IMG/VR virus record: IMGVR_UViG_3300042380_000102
Span: 1-30,322 of that record
Direction: 5' to 3' (one strand)
Origin: a virus
Length of the DNA: 30,322 nucleotides
Position 1 is the stretch's first letter, and every line of letters starts with the position of its first letter. The translations under genes and the position numbers were made by a program. A model generated the notes under the pieces. It did no database searches. It had not been told where the DNA came from and worked only from the letters and a program-made list of their open reading frames with translations. Shown here in pieces: positions 1-10,700 of the stretch.

Positions 1-1
1 G

Positions 2-1159
2 CTCGGTGACAACGCCAATGAAATTATTAAGCAGGCTAATAGCGTAGCCAAACCGCCAGATAAAGTTATTGAGGATGAAGCCGCAACAGGTACAGGAGCT
101 GGAGGTGGCGGTGGCGGTGGCGGTGGTGGCTTAGATACTCAGCCTACTCTTCCAAGCGGTATTCAACCGGGCCAACAAGTGTATAGGCCGTATCAACCAC
201 CTGTTAGCCCTCCTGTAAGCGGGGTTCCTGGCGGTGGTGTCCCTGGTGGCCCACAAGGAGGCTTCCCTCTTGGGTATGAACACAGCCGTCCTGCAACTCC
301 GGTACAAACTCCGGTAACAGACGCAAGCTCATCCGAGGTTGTTGGTGGTGAGATGACGCTTAGTGATTATCTGTTTGGCGGGGTGAGCGGTGGTGGCTTA
401 GATACTCAGCCTACTCTTCCAAGTGGTCTTCAGTTTGATCAACAAGGGTACAGACCATATCAACCTCCTGTTAGCCCTCCTGTAAGCGGTGTTCCTGGCG
501 GTGGTGTCCCTGGTGGCCCACAAGGAGGCTTCCCGCAGGGTTATCAATTCTCGACTCCGGCAGCAGCTCCTGCGCCAGTAACAGACGCAAGCTCATCCGA
601 GGTTGTTGGTGGTGAGATGACGCTTAGTGATTATCTGTTTGGCGGGGTGAGCGGTGGTGGTGGCGGTGGTGGTACTAGTACGTTAATTGGTGGCGGTGGT
701 ACCGATACTCTTACTGGCGGTGGCGGTAATGACACTCTTACTGGCGGTGGTGGTGGCGGTGGTGGTACGGACACTGGTACCGGTGGTGGCGGTGGTGGTA
801 CGGACACTGGTACCGGCGGTGGTGGCTTAGATACTGGCCCTGGCGGTGGTGGTACAGATGACGAACTGCTTAGAAGAGCTAATAATCTAGCTGCACGTAA
901 TTTATTCTTAAAGCTTCAGACACAGCGGGCACAGCAGCAAGCGCGGCAGGCTCAGGATTTTGGTTTGATGAGTTTGTTTCCATTGCTTATACCGAAAAAA
1001 GCAGCCGCTGCTCCGCCTCCAGAAATAGAACCCGCAGAGATCAAGTACACGTATGATTGGAGTGATATTTTTGCTAACCCAGAACAAGCTGCGCAGTTTA
1101 CGTCTCCTTATGGCGAACGCCAGTCGTTAGCAGACTTCATTAAATCTTTGGGAGCTTAG
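2..1159 (+). CDS. Gly-rich repeat protein, probable virion component (5' truncated)
   Basis: The frame is open to the left edge, so the true start lies outside the window. A GTG at 179 is in frame, but the coding-like sequence before it argues against it as the start. 385 residues are visible. They contain two copies of a module of about 89 residues (PYQPPVSPPVSGVPGGG, then GEMTLSDYLFGGVSGGG), then a poly-Gly tract with GGGGTDTLT and GGGGNDTLT nonapeptides resembling RTX calcium-binding repeats. After that come a charged helical stretch (about nt 860-960) and a short C-terminal domain ending TSPYGERQSLADFIKSLGA. The gene is the first visible member of a + strand series of virion-type genes, and the next start is 3 nt beyond its stop. 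I do not recognise a family. A structural or ejection role is inferred from composition and neighbours only. Confidence 0.85.
   Translation, partial: LGDNANEIIKQANSVAKPPDKVIEDEAATGTGAGGGGGGGGGGLDTQPTLPSGIQPGQQVYRPYQPPVSPPVSGVPGGGVPGGPQGGFPLGYEHSRPATPVQTPVTDASSSEVVGGEMTLSDYLFGGVSGGGLDTQPTLPSGLQFDQQGYRPYQPPVSPPVSGVPGGGVPGGPQGGFPQGYQFSTPAAAPAPVTDASSSEVVGGEMTLSDYLFGGVSGGGGGGGTSTLIGGGGTDTLTGGGGNDTLTGGGGGGGGTDTGTGGGGGGTDTGTGGGGLDTGPGGGGTDDELLRRANNLAARNLFLKLQTQRAQQQARQAQDFGLMSLFPLLIPKKAAAAPPPEIEPAEIKYTYDWSDIFANPEQAAQFTSPYGERQSLADFIKSLGA
131..656 (+). repeat. Two tandem coding repeats, about 267 bp each
   Basis: The segment beginning TTAGATACTCAGCCTACTC at 131 recurs at 398, a period of 267 bp (89 codons). 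A later landmark, GTAACAGACGCAAGCTCATC, is at 314 and again at 578, a period of 264 bp, so one copy has lost or gained a codon. Several long stretches are identical at the DNA level, including synonymous positions, which points to recent duplication or ongoing conversion. The divergent patch lies just before the GTAACAGACG landmark. Confidence 0.9.
689..742 (+). repeat. Two RTX-like nonapeptide repeats
   Basis: Codons 689-715 and 716-742 read GGGGTDTLT and GGGGNDTLT. Both match the RTX consensus GGxGxDxLx. They are followed by looser GGGG-x-DT units (TDTGT, TDTGT, LDTGP, TDDEL). In RTX proteins such repeats bind calcium and fold as a beta roll. Whether two good repeats plus degenerate ones do so here is uncertain, since poly-Gly linkers can match by chance. 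Confidence 0.55.
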
Positions 1160-1161
1160 GA

Positions 1162-2064
1162 ATGGCTACTTACACCTACGATGATGGAAGCACTCTGACA
1201 ACCGATGATGATACTGGTGATGTTGTTAGCTTTACTGAATTCACAGATACGGGTGAAGTAACCCTTGCAAACACGATTGCTGGGCTTGCTAGGGATTTTG
1301 GTAGAAACGTCCTTAGCCTTTTTAGTGGTGGGGGTGGTGCTGGTGGGGGCGGTAGTAATACAATGAATCCATTACTGCTCCTCGGGCTTACTGGCGCACT
1401 AGCTGCCGCAGGGCAAGGGCAACGCTCTGCTCCTCAAGCGGGCTACCAAGGCACAGTACCCAAGTACACTGCGGTTCGTGAGCGTGTCGATATACCCCAA
1501 GACCCCAACCGTAGGCCCGGTGCAGGTGGGCGTAGGTACTTTAGTGATGTGTCATATGTTGCCCCCGGCACAACCCCTGCAGAAACCCAAGCCGCAATTG
1601 ACGCAGCACGTACAACAGCTAAAACCCAAGCTGCGACTCTCAAACCTGCGCTGTACCCGGTCCCTCAAGTTGAAGCACCTGAGCAAAAAGAAATTACAGA
1701 AGTAATCAAACCTGCACCCGCTTCCGGTGTTGCTCAACTTCTCCCTGTGCCGAAGTACGACGAAAAAGGAAACGTCATTGCTGCTGGCGGGGGCTTAATG
1801 GGTATGGCTAAAGGTCGTTATCTCAACGGCTCAACAGATGGCATGGAAGACAAGATCCCTGCTACGATATCGGGTAAGCAGCCTGCGCGTTTAAGCCATG
1901 GTGAGTTCGTGGTTCCAGCAGATGTGGTTAGCCATCTTGGCAACGGTAATTCCAATGCCGGTGCGCAACGCCTGTACGACATGATGGATCGTATTCGTAA
2001 AGCTCGAACGGGTACGCCTAAACAGGGCAAACAGATCAACCCAAACAAATATCTCCCGAAGTGA
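1162..2064 (+). CDS. Putative phage virion protein with conserved C-terminal motif
   Basis: 300 residues. The N-terminus is Thr/Asp-rich (MATYTYDDGSTLTTDDDTGD). It is followed by a Gly-rich linker, a short hydrophobic stretch (NPLLLLGLTGALAAAG, about residues 69-84), a Pro-rich middle, and a C-terminus with ARLSHGEFVVPADVVSHLG followed by GAQRLYDMMDRIR. From memory, that last block resembles a segment that recurs near the end of phage structural proteins; I cannot run a search. The start follows GGGAG with 7 nt spacing. The gene sits between two other virion-type genes. Function is unknown; a tail or internal-virion role is an inference from position. Confidence 0.8.
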   Translation: MATYTYDDGSTLTTDDDTGDVVSFTEFTDTGEVTLANTIAGLARDFGRNVLSLFSGGGGAGGGGSNTMNPLLLLGLTGALAAAGQGQRSAPQAGYQGTVPKYTAVRERVDIPQDPNRRPGAGGRRYFSDVSYVAPGTTPAETQAAIDAARTTAKTQAATLKPALYPVPQVEAPEQKEITEVIKPAPASGVAQLLPVPKYDEKGNVIAAGGGLMGMAKGRYLNGSTDGMEDKIPATISGKQPARLSHGEFVVPADVVSHLGNGNSNAGAQRLYDMMDRIRKARTGTPKQGKQINPNKYLPK

Positions 2065-2071
2065 GGCTGTC

Positions 2072-2953
2072 ATGTCAAACGAAAATGTCCCTGCTGGTAC
2101 GGTAGCAAGAGAATCTTCCCTCTCTAGTTGGGCGGGAGAACCAGTCACCGGGATGATTGGGCGCGGGCAAGCGCTTTCTCAAACCCCTTACGAAGCCTAT
2201 ACCGGACCACTTACTGCGGGTCCGTCTGGACTGCAGACACAAGCGTTCCAAGGGCTTTCAAGCCTTACGTTGCCGACTGGGACCCAGACTACCTACACCC
2301 CACAGACGTTTACGGCTGAAGCTGCTCAGGGGTACATGAACCCTTATTTGATGTCTGCACTGCAGCCTCAGATTGATGAAGCGCGTAGGCAAGCTGAAAT
2401 CATGCGAACTCAGCAAGCTGGTCGTCTCTCACGTGCTGGTGCGTTTGGTGGCGGTCGGCAAGCCATCATGGAGTCTGAGCTTGGTCGTAACCTAATGCAG
2501 AATCTGGGCAAGATCACTGGCGAAGGGTATAAGAGTGCGTTTGATGTTGCGCAACAGCAGTTTAATACGGAGCAGCAACGCCAAATGCAAGCTGCGCGAC
2601 AGGCTCAACAATATGGGCTTGAAGGTTTAGCTGCGCAGATGGGCGGTGGGGCTACTCAAAGAGATATTGAACAGCAAGGCATAACGTCTGACATTAAACA
2701 GTTTGAAGAAGAGCGCGACTACCCCTACAAGCAAGTGCAGTTCTTGCAGTCACTCTTCCAAGGCATGCCATTGGCCACGACAAATTACCAACAGGCTGAA
2801 GCAAGCGGTCTAGGGCAGTTTGCGTCTGTGTTTACAACTCTTGCTCCATTCTTACAAGCAATGGGTATGTTGCCGAGAAATGCTCCAGCTCCAGCTCCAG
2901 CTCCTGCGCCAACTCCTGCTCCTGCTCCAGCTCCGGCTCCAGCTCCGGGTTAA
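2072..2953 (+). CDS. Putative virion protein with Ala-Pro tail
   Basis: 293 residues. The core (about residues 80-220) is rich in Gln, Ala and Arg with a predicted long helical character (QPQIDEARRQAEIMRTQQAG, then AGAFGGGRQAIMESELGRNL). This resembles internal or ejection-type proteins of podovirus-like phages in general composition. A moderately hydrophobic stretch (LGQFASVFTTLAPFLQAMGM) precedes a C-terminal run of about ten Ala-Pro dipeptides, an extended flexible tail. The start has GAGG 5 nt upstream. It lies 7 nt after the previous stop and 13 nt before the next start, so it is co-transcribed with them. No enzymatic motif is visible and no specific family is claimed. Confidence 0.8.
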   Translation: MSNENVPAGTVARESSLSSWAGEPVTGMIGRGQALSQTPYEAYTGPLTAGPSGLQTQAFQGLSSLTLPTGTQTTYTPQTFTAEAAQGYMNPYLMSALQPQIDEARRQAEIMRTQQAGRLSRAGAFGGGRQAIMESELGRNLMQNLGKITGEGYKSAFDVAQQQFNTEQQRQMQAARQAQQYGLEGLAAQMGGGATQRDIEQQGITSDIKQFEEERDYPYKQVQFLQSLFQGMPLATTNYQQAEASGLGQFASVFTTLAPFLQAMGMLPRNAPAPAPAPAPTPAPAPAPAPAPG

Positions 2954-2966
2954 TTAAGGAATAGCT

Positions 2967-4721
2967 ATGATCGACCAAGCCATTCAATCGCGTCTCGATG
3001 CGTATCGGGGTAACCCCCAGGCGTTGGCTCAGCGTTATCAAATGAGCCAAGATCTTCTAGACCTGTTGGCACTGCAAAAACTTAAGTCTGAAAAAGAAGC
3101 AGCTGCGCGTGAGATGCAGTTGCAGATGGCTCAGCAGCAAGGTCAGCCTCCGACGGTTGCGCAGCAACGTGAGCAAGAGGTCATGAATATGACCAAGCAA
3201 GAGCTTGCGCAGCAGGTAGGCCAAGTTGGTCAGCAGCAATTGCAACAACAGCAAGCAGCACTGCAACGCATGATGGGTGGGCTCGCCGCTGCTCCCGGTG
3301 CGCAAAATGTAATGCCGCCACAAGCGATGGCTGCGGGTGGCATTGTTGCGTTTCAGGAAGGTGGTACCCCTGAAGACATGATGACACGCCCAGGCGAGCG
3401 TGAACTGACTGACGAAGAAAAAGAATACCTTCGCATGTTGGAGGCTGATGAAACGCGTCGGCTTATGGCTCGTTATGCGCGTCCCGAACCGTCTAGTATG
3501 GCTGAACGTGCGCAGCGTCAAAGAGAAGAAAAAGGGTCTATTTACTCCCCAGACTACGGATTAACCCCTTCTGAACGAGCGGCAGCGCAAATGCGCCGTG
3601 GGGAGGGGTTGCCGCAGTTGTTGGAGCGTATGCGTCCGCGTATGCCTTTAGGAACGCAAGTTTCTGAAGCGGCGGGGCAAGCTGCTCAAACATTGCGTGC
3701 CGCCACAGAGAGTCTAGGTCGAACACCAGAAACCGGTGAAATGTCTTACTTCAAACCCGCACAAAGTGCTCCTGCGGGTGCAGCGCAAGCTGGCGTCGGT
3801 ATACAAGCCACGCCCGAAGACCGTGGTGGCGGTGAGGCACCTGCTCCTCGTGAAGCACCTCCAGTTGCGGCGCAACCTACGGCTGCACCTGCTGCCGCTC
3901 AGCCTGCTGGGCTTGATGCACTTCGCACTGCGCTAGCTGAAAAACGTCGCACCTTTGAAGAGATTTACAACGAAGTTAAGGCGCAGTACCCCAACTTGCC
4001 GGAAGAAGAAGTACGCAAAATGGTAGCCAACGTGACGGCTGCTAGAGAACGCGCAACACGACTTCAGCAAGGCCCAGGACTTATGGAGCTTTTGATTGCT
4101 GCAGCTCAAGGTATGGCTGGCAAGCGCCGGGGTCGTGAGTTTGAAGGTAGTGCTGCTGCGCTCAGTCAGTTAACTGCGTCCCGTCGTGCCGAGGCTGAGA
4201 AAGCTGAAGAGATCGCACGTCAGCGTGAAGAAGGGCTTATCAACCTGCTGCAGCGTCAGCGTGAAGCTCAGTTTGGCGCAGCCCAAGGTCGTATGACGGA
4301 AGAGCAACGTGCAGAAACTGCACGGATTGGGGATGCGGTTAGGTTAGCCGGGGTCGATGCTCAAGCTGCAGCTAATGAAGAATCCCGCCTTTACCGCGCT
4401 ATGGCAGCTGCTAACGCCGACTACACCAAAAGAGAAAACGGTTATAGAAACGCGGTTCAGAGTAAAGTTGAACAAGAACAAAAAGCGCGGGCACGGATTG
4501 AAAAGCTCAAAGCTGAGGATATGGATGTTAAGCTTAAGAAACCCGGTGCAGAGGCTAAATATGACACCGCTCTTTCTATAGAGTTGCAAGAAATTGATCG
4601 GGCGTTTGGGCCTATCCTGCGGCGGTATCAGAAAGACCTTGGGTACGAAATGCCGCAGGCACGTACCCCCACTGCCGCTCCAGTTAACACGCAAGGGTTC
4701 CTTCTCAAAAACGTTCGCTAG
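2967..4721 (+). CDS. Putative coiled-coil virion protein
   Basis: 584 residues, dominated by Gln, Ala, Glu and Arg. Residues about 1-120 are strongly helical and Gln-rich (QLQMAQQQGQPPTVAQQREQ). They are followed by AMAAGGIVAFQEGGTPED, an acidic hinge, a Pro/Ala-rich linker around residues 270-320, and a second long coiled coil (about 330-530). No catalytic motif is seen. Length and composition fit an internal or ejection protein, or a scaffold-like protein next to the giant protein downstream. The start follows AAGGA with 7 nt spacing (AAGGAATAGCTATG). The stop is 15 nt before the next start. Specific function is unknown. Confidence 0.8.
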   Translation: MIDQAIQSRLDAYRGNPQALAQRYQMSQDLLDLLALQKLKSEKEAAAREMQLQMAQQQGQPPTVAQQREQEVMNMTKQELAQQVGQVGQQQLQQQQAALQRMMGGLAAAPGAQNVMPPQAMAAGGIVAFQEGGTPEDMMTRPGERELTDEEKEYLRMLEADETRRLMARYARPEPSSMAERAQRQREEKGSIYSPDYGLTPSERAAAQMRRGEGLPQLLERMRPRMPLGTQVSEAAGQAAQTLRAATESLGRTPETGEMSYFKPAQSAPAGAAQAGVGIQATPEDRGGGEAPAPREAPPVAAQPTAAPAAAQPAGLDALRTALAEKRRTFEEIYNEVKAQYPNLPEEEVRKMVANVTAARERATRLQQGPGLMELLIAAAQGMAGKRRGREFEGSAAALSQLTASRRAEAEKAEEIARQREEGLINLLQRQREAQFGAAQGRMTEEQRAETARIGDAVRLAGVDAQAAANEESRLYRAMAAANADYTKRENGYRNAVQSKVEQEQKARARIEKLKAEDMDVKLKKPGAEAKYDTALSIELQEIDRAFGPILRRYQKDLGYEMPQARTPTAAPVNTQGFLLKNVR

Positions 4722-4736
4722 CCTTAAGGTTTCATC

Positions 4737-7700
4737 ATGCCGATCTACACTGTCGAAGGCCCAGATAAGCGTACGTACGAGATCGAAGGCCCAGAGGGCG
4801 CAACTCTTGATCAGCTTGTAGCCGTCATCCAACAGCAAGGGCCTTCTTTCCAAGCGCCTAAGCCGACTGTCGGTGGCTACATTAAAGAAGCTTTGAAAGG
4901 TGTACCGGCGGGGGCGATTGGGTTGCTCGAAACGGCTGCAGTGGGGGCTAGTTCCCTGCTACCTGAAGAGGCTGAGAAAGTCGCCCGCGAGAAGATCCAA
5001 GAAATCGCCGGTGCTGCGCGTAAACCTTTTGAAGCTGCACCAGGGTACGAAGAAACCATACCGCGTAAGGCGGGCGAAGCTGTTGGGTCAACGGGGCCTT
5101 TCTTTGCGGCAGCTCCGTTAGGCTTGGCGGGTCGTGCAGCGATTGGCGCACTTGCATCTGGGGCTGGTGCTGGTGAAGCTCGATTACGCGCTGAAGCAGC
5201 GCAGGCTACCCCCGAGGAACGCGCACAAGCAACTGGGCTTGGTACAGTTGTCGGTATTAGTGAACTACTGGCTCCGTTTGGAGTTGGTAATGTTGTTGGG
5301 CGTGTAAAACGTGCGGCGCTAGCTGGGGGTATTGAAGGCGCTCAGGAAGCCGCTGCTGAAATTGCACAAAATGCGATTGCTCGTGGTGTATATGATCCGA
5401 GCCAGAACATCATCGTTGGTGCTGGAGAAGCGGGTGCGTATGGTGCGGGTGTAGGTGCATTTGTACAAGCCATTCTTGATATGGCGTTACCCGGTCGCGC
5501 TCGCGGCGCTGCTCCGGCGCCAACCCCTGCAGTTTCCCCCACCCCTACACCAGAAGAAGCCGCTACACCTCAGCTAAGCCTGTTTACACCTGAGCAAGCT
5601 CCCGCAATGGAGGCGCCGCCAGAAGTTGTCGAGCGGCAAGAGGCTGAACAAAAAGAAGCCCAGCAGGCTGCGTCTAAGCAGCGCTTGGATGAGCTGCGCA
5701 ATGAATTTGATACGTTGCAGCGTGAAAACGAACGCCTTAAAGCGACGGGTACTGAAGAAGCTCGGGCCGAAGCTGAAAAGATCGCACCTGCACTCAAAGA
5801 TCTACAGACACAGATTAAAGAGACGCAGAAAGAGCTACCAGCGGAAGAACGCGGTCGGCCTGCTGCCCCTGAAGAACAACTCGAATTAGCGTTTGATGAC
5901 CGCATACGCATCCAAGATCTTGTACAGCTTGGCATCCCGATGGAAGGCGGTACACCCGTGCAGGTTGGTGTGCGTGGGTGGCTTCGTGATAATGTTCTAG
6001 GTAAAACGCCAGAGCAGGTTCGTGGGTTAGTTAAGCGCCAGCCAGACCTTGTCAAGGGTGAAGGGCTTCGTGCTCGGGTGATACGTCAGATTGTTACGCC
6101 AGAACCTGCGGCGTATGAGGAGCCACGCCGTGAGCCAAGTGTATCTGGAACTCCCGAGCAAGGAACTCTTGACCTTGGAGGAGTTGAGCCAAGCGTGGAC
6201 GTTCCTAGCGAACCTGCCCGAGTGCGAGGTCGCGCCCGCGAGCGCGTGGTACCCCCCACAGAACCTACAACGGTTGAGCCCACTAGACTGGCGGATATTG
6301 AACCGGATGTTGGAGTTGGAGCTGGAGAACAAGCAGAGCCAACCCCTGCAGTAACGCCCCCGCCTGAGCTTCGTGAAGGTACAAAGAAAGTCCTTGGCGA
6401 TCTGTGGGAAGACTATAAACCCGAGAACGCTCCGACCCTTGATAAGCTGCCAGACTACGTGCAGTCGCAGTGGTTTAATCGTGTATCGGAGTCTATGAAG
6501 CCCGGTGCACGTGGTCTGAGTCTGACTGATACCGAGAAAGTATTTGATAAGGCGCTTGAAAACGTAGGCTACGAGTTGTACAACGCTCGTATGGAGCCTT
6601 CGAAAGATGCCACTCCAGGGCAGTTGTTCCGCACAGACCGAAACGGAAAAGTAGCGCAGGGTATCTATGAGCAGCTAACGCCTGAGGCTCGTGCAGTTGC
6701 GGATGACTACGCGAATAAATACGAAAAAATTGATCGTAAAGATGATCAAATTATTAGAAAAAAAGAAGAAGCCGAAGAAAAACAACGTAAAGCAATAGAA
6801 GCACAGCAACGCAAAGAAGAACGTGAGGCTGCGCAAGAGCGTGAACGTGAATCTAAAAAAGCGGCTAAGCAGGCAGAAGGAAAACGCGGTAAAGCGGTGG
6901 CAGTGCCTGAAGTTGAAGAAGACGTTGAACTTCGTAAAGGCGAACAAGAATTAGTTAGTTTGGTCGAAAAAGCACCCACACGCAAAGAGCGTCGCAAACC
7001 GCTACAACGTGCAGCAGCACCAACTCCTGCACCTGCACCTGCACCCGAAGCCAAAGCTGAGCCGACGCCCGGAGTTTCGTTTATCCAAGGTACGCCTGAA
7101 CAGGTCAAGCAGGCAGAGGCCCACGCTAAAGATCTTGGCGGGAAGGTTGTTGCTCTTGAAGGTGACTACGGTCTCGTTCAGGGGTATTTAAAAGTAAGCG
7201 GGATACCCGCTTATAGCGTTACGTTTGGTAACAATAGATCTAATAACGACATCGACTTTTACACTGGTAAAGGAGTTCCTGCGGATGTCAAAGCTCGTTT
7301 GTCTGCCATAAAGAAGCAGCTTGAAGAAGAGGCTACCGCTAAGCACACCAAAGATCCGTTCATTAAATTTGATGCGGATGGCGTGGCGCTATCTGATGAC
7401 ATACCGGCTGAATACGAGAACATCATCCGCGAGTGGAAGAAGCTGTTAAAGCTTGATGTGCCGATCTACGTCTCTACTATTGAAGACGTACTAAAAAACA
7501 AAGACAACTTCACGGGGCCCCATCGTGCCGTAGGTAGCGGCACTCTTAATCCGTCCGAGGCTGGTTCAACGCGGCAGATGGCGGACGGTAGCCATTACAT
7601 CCTGTTTGAGAAAAGCCCTAAGAAAACTCAGACACTAGAAATACTTGCACATGAGCTTGGGCATGTGCATCAGAAAGTATTTTTTGACAAAGCATCGCGT

Positions 7701-10700
7701 GAAGAAAAAGACGCACTGCATGAAGCACATACAAAGTGGCTAAAGTCCCTCAAAGGTAAAACCGCCCGTGACCTTGTGCAGAGCATGCGGGGCCGCGCAA
7801 CCCAGCGCTTCGTAGAAGGCGATCTCAGCATCCCTGCTGATAAGTTGAACAACTATTGGCGGCTGTTCAGTGAGTGGTACGCAGATCAAACAGCCCGTTG
7901 GGCACTCTCAGCCGACAAGCCGGTAACGATTGTTGAAAAGTTTTTTGCACGTCTCGGGGCTGCACTTCGTAAGTTCTACAACGGACTAAAGGCAAAGGAT
8001 TACCTCCCGAACGAGACGTTCGCCAACTACATCGAGGCTGTTATCGCTCGGCCTGCGGCAGTGAATTTTGCGCCAGACAAAGTTGGTGCAGACGAAGCTG
8101 CGTCACCGATGACCACGCGGGTAAGCTCTGAAGAGCTTGCTGAGTTTGACAAGGGTGCTAATCCCATACCGGGTGGCACAAGCCGCCAGCTTGCGCAAGA
8201 AGCTATCGATAACGTCACAAAGTTCCGCACCATTGTCGCTGACAAAGCCGCAACGGTCAGTGATGCAATCGCTAAAGACTTCAACAAAGGCGCTGAAAGC
8301 GCGATCAAAGATAAGGCCACCGAGGCGGTGTATCGGCAAGCTGAGTCTTCAGACCAGCTTCTACCGGCTGTTTTCCGCTTAGGTGTTGTGCGGCTGGACC
8401 CCAAGACGAAACTCTGGAAGGCAGAATCGGTCAAAGGTATTAAATCTGTACAAGAAATCTTCCAAAACGATATCGCTGAGTGGGGTAAATCCAAAGACAT
8501 GTCGTTTAATGAGGCTTACAACTACGGAAACGAGTTGCTGGCTGCTGCGCGAGAGAATGAGTTCCGCAGGCTGAACAAGACGCAAGAGAAGGGCCGCCTC
8601 TTTCCGGTCAGCATGTCCGATGCGGACATAGATCGTTTGTACGCTGAGTACAAAAAAGACAAGGGCATCCAAACTATCAAAGAGAGCATGGACAAGCTCC
8701 GCTTTGCAAACATCGACAACCTCGTGCGTACTGGTCGTATAACGAAAGAAATGGGCGATGACTGGAAGGCTGCCACCGACTACGTGCCGTTTGATCGTGT
8801 CGAGGATATGGATGCGACCTTCCGTACGCAACGTCGTGTGGGGCGTGGTATCTCGCAACTGGGCACCACGCCAGAACTGGTCAACGCCGCAGCAACCAAG
8901 CGCCCGCCGAAGAATGTATTCGACAACTACATCAACCTCATCGGATGGATGACTCAGCAGACTGTGCGCCAGGACGCTACCCTGCGTACACTTCGCGCTT
9001 TAGAAGACATTGGGCAAGCCAAATACGTCGGGCGCCGTAAACCTGCTGAAGGTGAGAAGTCCGTTAAGGTTTATATAAATGGCGAGGAAGGATTTTTCCT
9101 TACACCTTCTACGTACCATGTGGCGGCGTTTAATACGATGGCTGCACCGACGCTCGGTGTTGTCAAACTGATGAGTCAGTTCTCTCGGGTTCTGCGAACC
9201 GCTATCACAGCGGTGCCTACTTTCACAGCCGCGCAGCTACCCCAGGATATCCAACGTGCCATCATCGCCTCGGGTGTACGCAGCCCAGTTGCGCTAACCG
9301 CCAAAGTCTTAGGTAATTTCAAAGAGTTTGGTAAGGCTGCGGCGTTAGGTAAGCTGGACGATATCACGGGCGATCTACCTGAGTTTGGTGTGCTGGGTGG
9401 GGTTGACTTCCATGTATCGAACCCATCGGAGTCGTTCCTACAGTCGCTCGGGGTTAAAGAACGTACAGCGTTTAAGTCGTCCAAGTTTGGTGAACTACTG
9501 CACCGCCTGCAGGGTATAGCGCTGGCCTCTGATATCGCAGTGCGTAAGGCGATCTACGATCAGACATTAGAAGAGACCCAAGGCGATAAGCTCCTTGCCT
9601 TGCAGCGGGCGCGTGAGATCATCAACTTCCGTCGATACGGTATGGGCGATAAGCTTGGGCTTATCCACTTGGCTACACAAACTGTGCCGTTCTACAACGC
9701 ATACCTGCAAGGTATGGATGTGCTGTATCGAAGCTTGACGGGGAGAGAAGCTCCGTCTGGTCTTGCACGTAACGCAGCCTTGAAGCTCTACTGGACCAAC
9801 ATCGGCTACCTCATGGGGGCTACGGTGCTCTACTCGCTGATGATGGCGGGTGATGATGAGTACGACAACATGGACCCACGTGAGCGCGACAAGACGTGGG
9901 TAATCGGAAACGGAATCGGTATTCCCGTGCCGTCTGAGATTGGTATGATCTTTAAAGCCATTCCTGAGCGTGTGCTGGATTACTACCGCAAAAAAGGCAC
10001 CTCAGATGAGATCGCAGCCACTGAAGCTGTTATTAGCTGGACCAAGGCTGCAGCCAACGAATACTTCGGGCGTACGGTACCTGTGCCGGTTGCGGTTAAG
10101 CCACTGCTTGAGAACTTCGTTAACTACTCGTTCTTCACGGGGCGTTCGTTGGAAGGTATCTTCCAACAGCAGTTGTTGCCAAGCGAGCGTGTAACTTCGC
10201 GTACCTCAGAACTTGCTAAAGAGATTGCCCAGTTCACTGCACAAACGGCTGGAGTTGAGTTATCCCCCATCCAGATTGATAACGTGCTGCGGGGCTATCT
10301 GGGCACCACTGGTGCGTTGACGCTTGCGGTTGCGGATCAACTCATCAAACCCGGCAAGACCGATACGCCTCTGCATCAGATGGTAGGTTTGACTCCGTTT
10401 GCGTACGATCCGGTTGGCACACGTCGCATCAATGAGTTCTACGATCTGCGTGAAAAAGTTGTACAGACGCAGATGTCGCTCAACCAGATGATGAAGAGCA
10501 GCCCGGAACGTGCAGCAGCATTTGCAGATAAGAACGCCAACATCTTAGCTGCCTATAAGATGGTCAACAGCACGCTCAACGAACTTGAGAAGACTCGTGC
10601 CTACAAGCAGTTCTTAGATACAGAAGCGGCTGCGCAGTCGATGGATTCTGCCGAGCGTCTAAAGATGAAGCAGGATGTGCAGAAGTACGAGCAAGAGCTT

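Noticed and set aside
1443-2148. Several short antisense frames in the Gly/Pro-rich virion genes
   Set aside because: Shadows of repetitive coding sequence; no ribosome sites in a plausible operon.
3057-3521. 154-codon antisense open frame opposite the Gln-rich virion gene
   Set aside because: Low-complexity Leu/His/Phe-rich product mirroring CAG-type codons on the other strand; no start signal and no operon context.
8027-8858. Overlapping antisense frames of 157-159 codons in the giant gene
   Set aside because: Contained within a long in-frame gene, with Ser/Leu-rich products lacking any motif.
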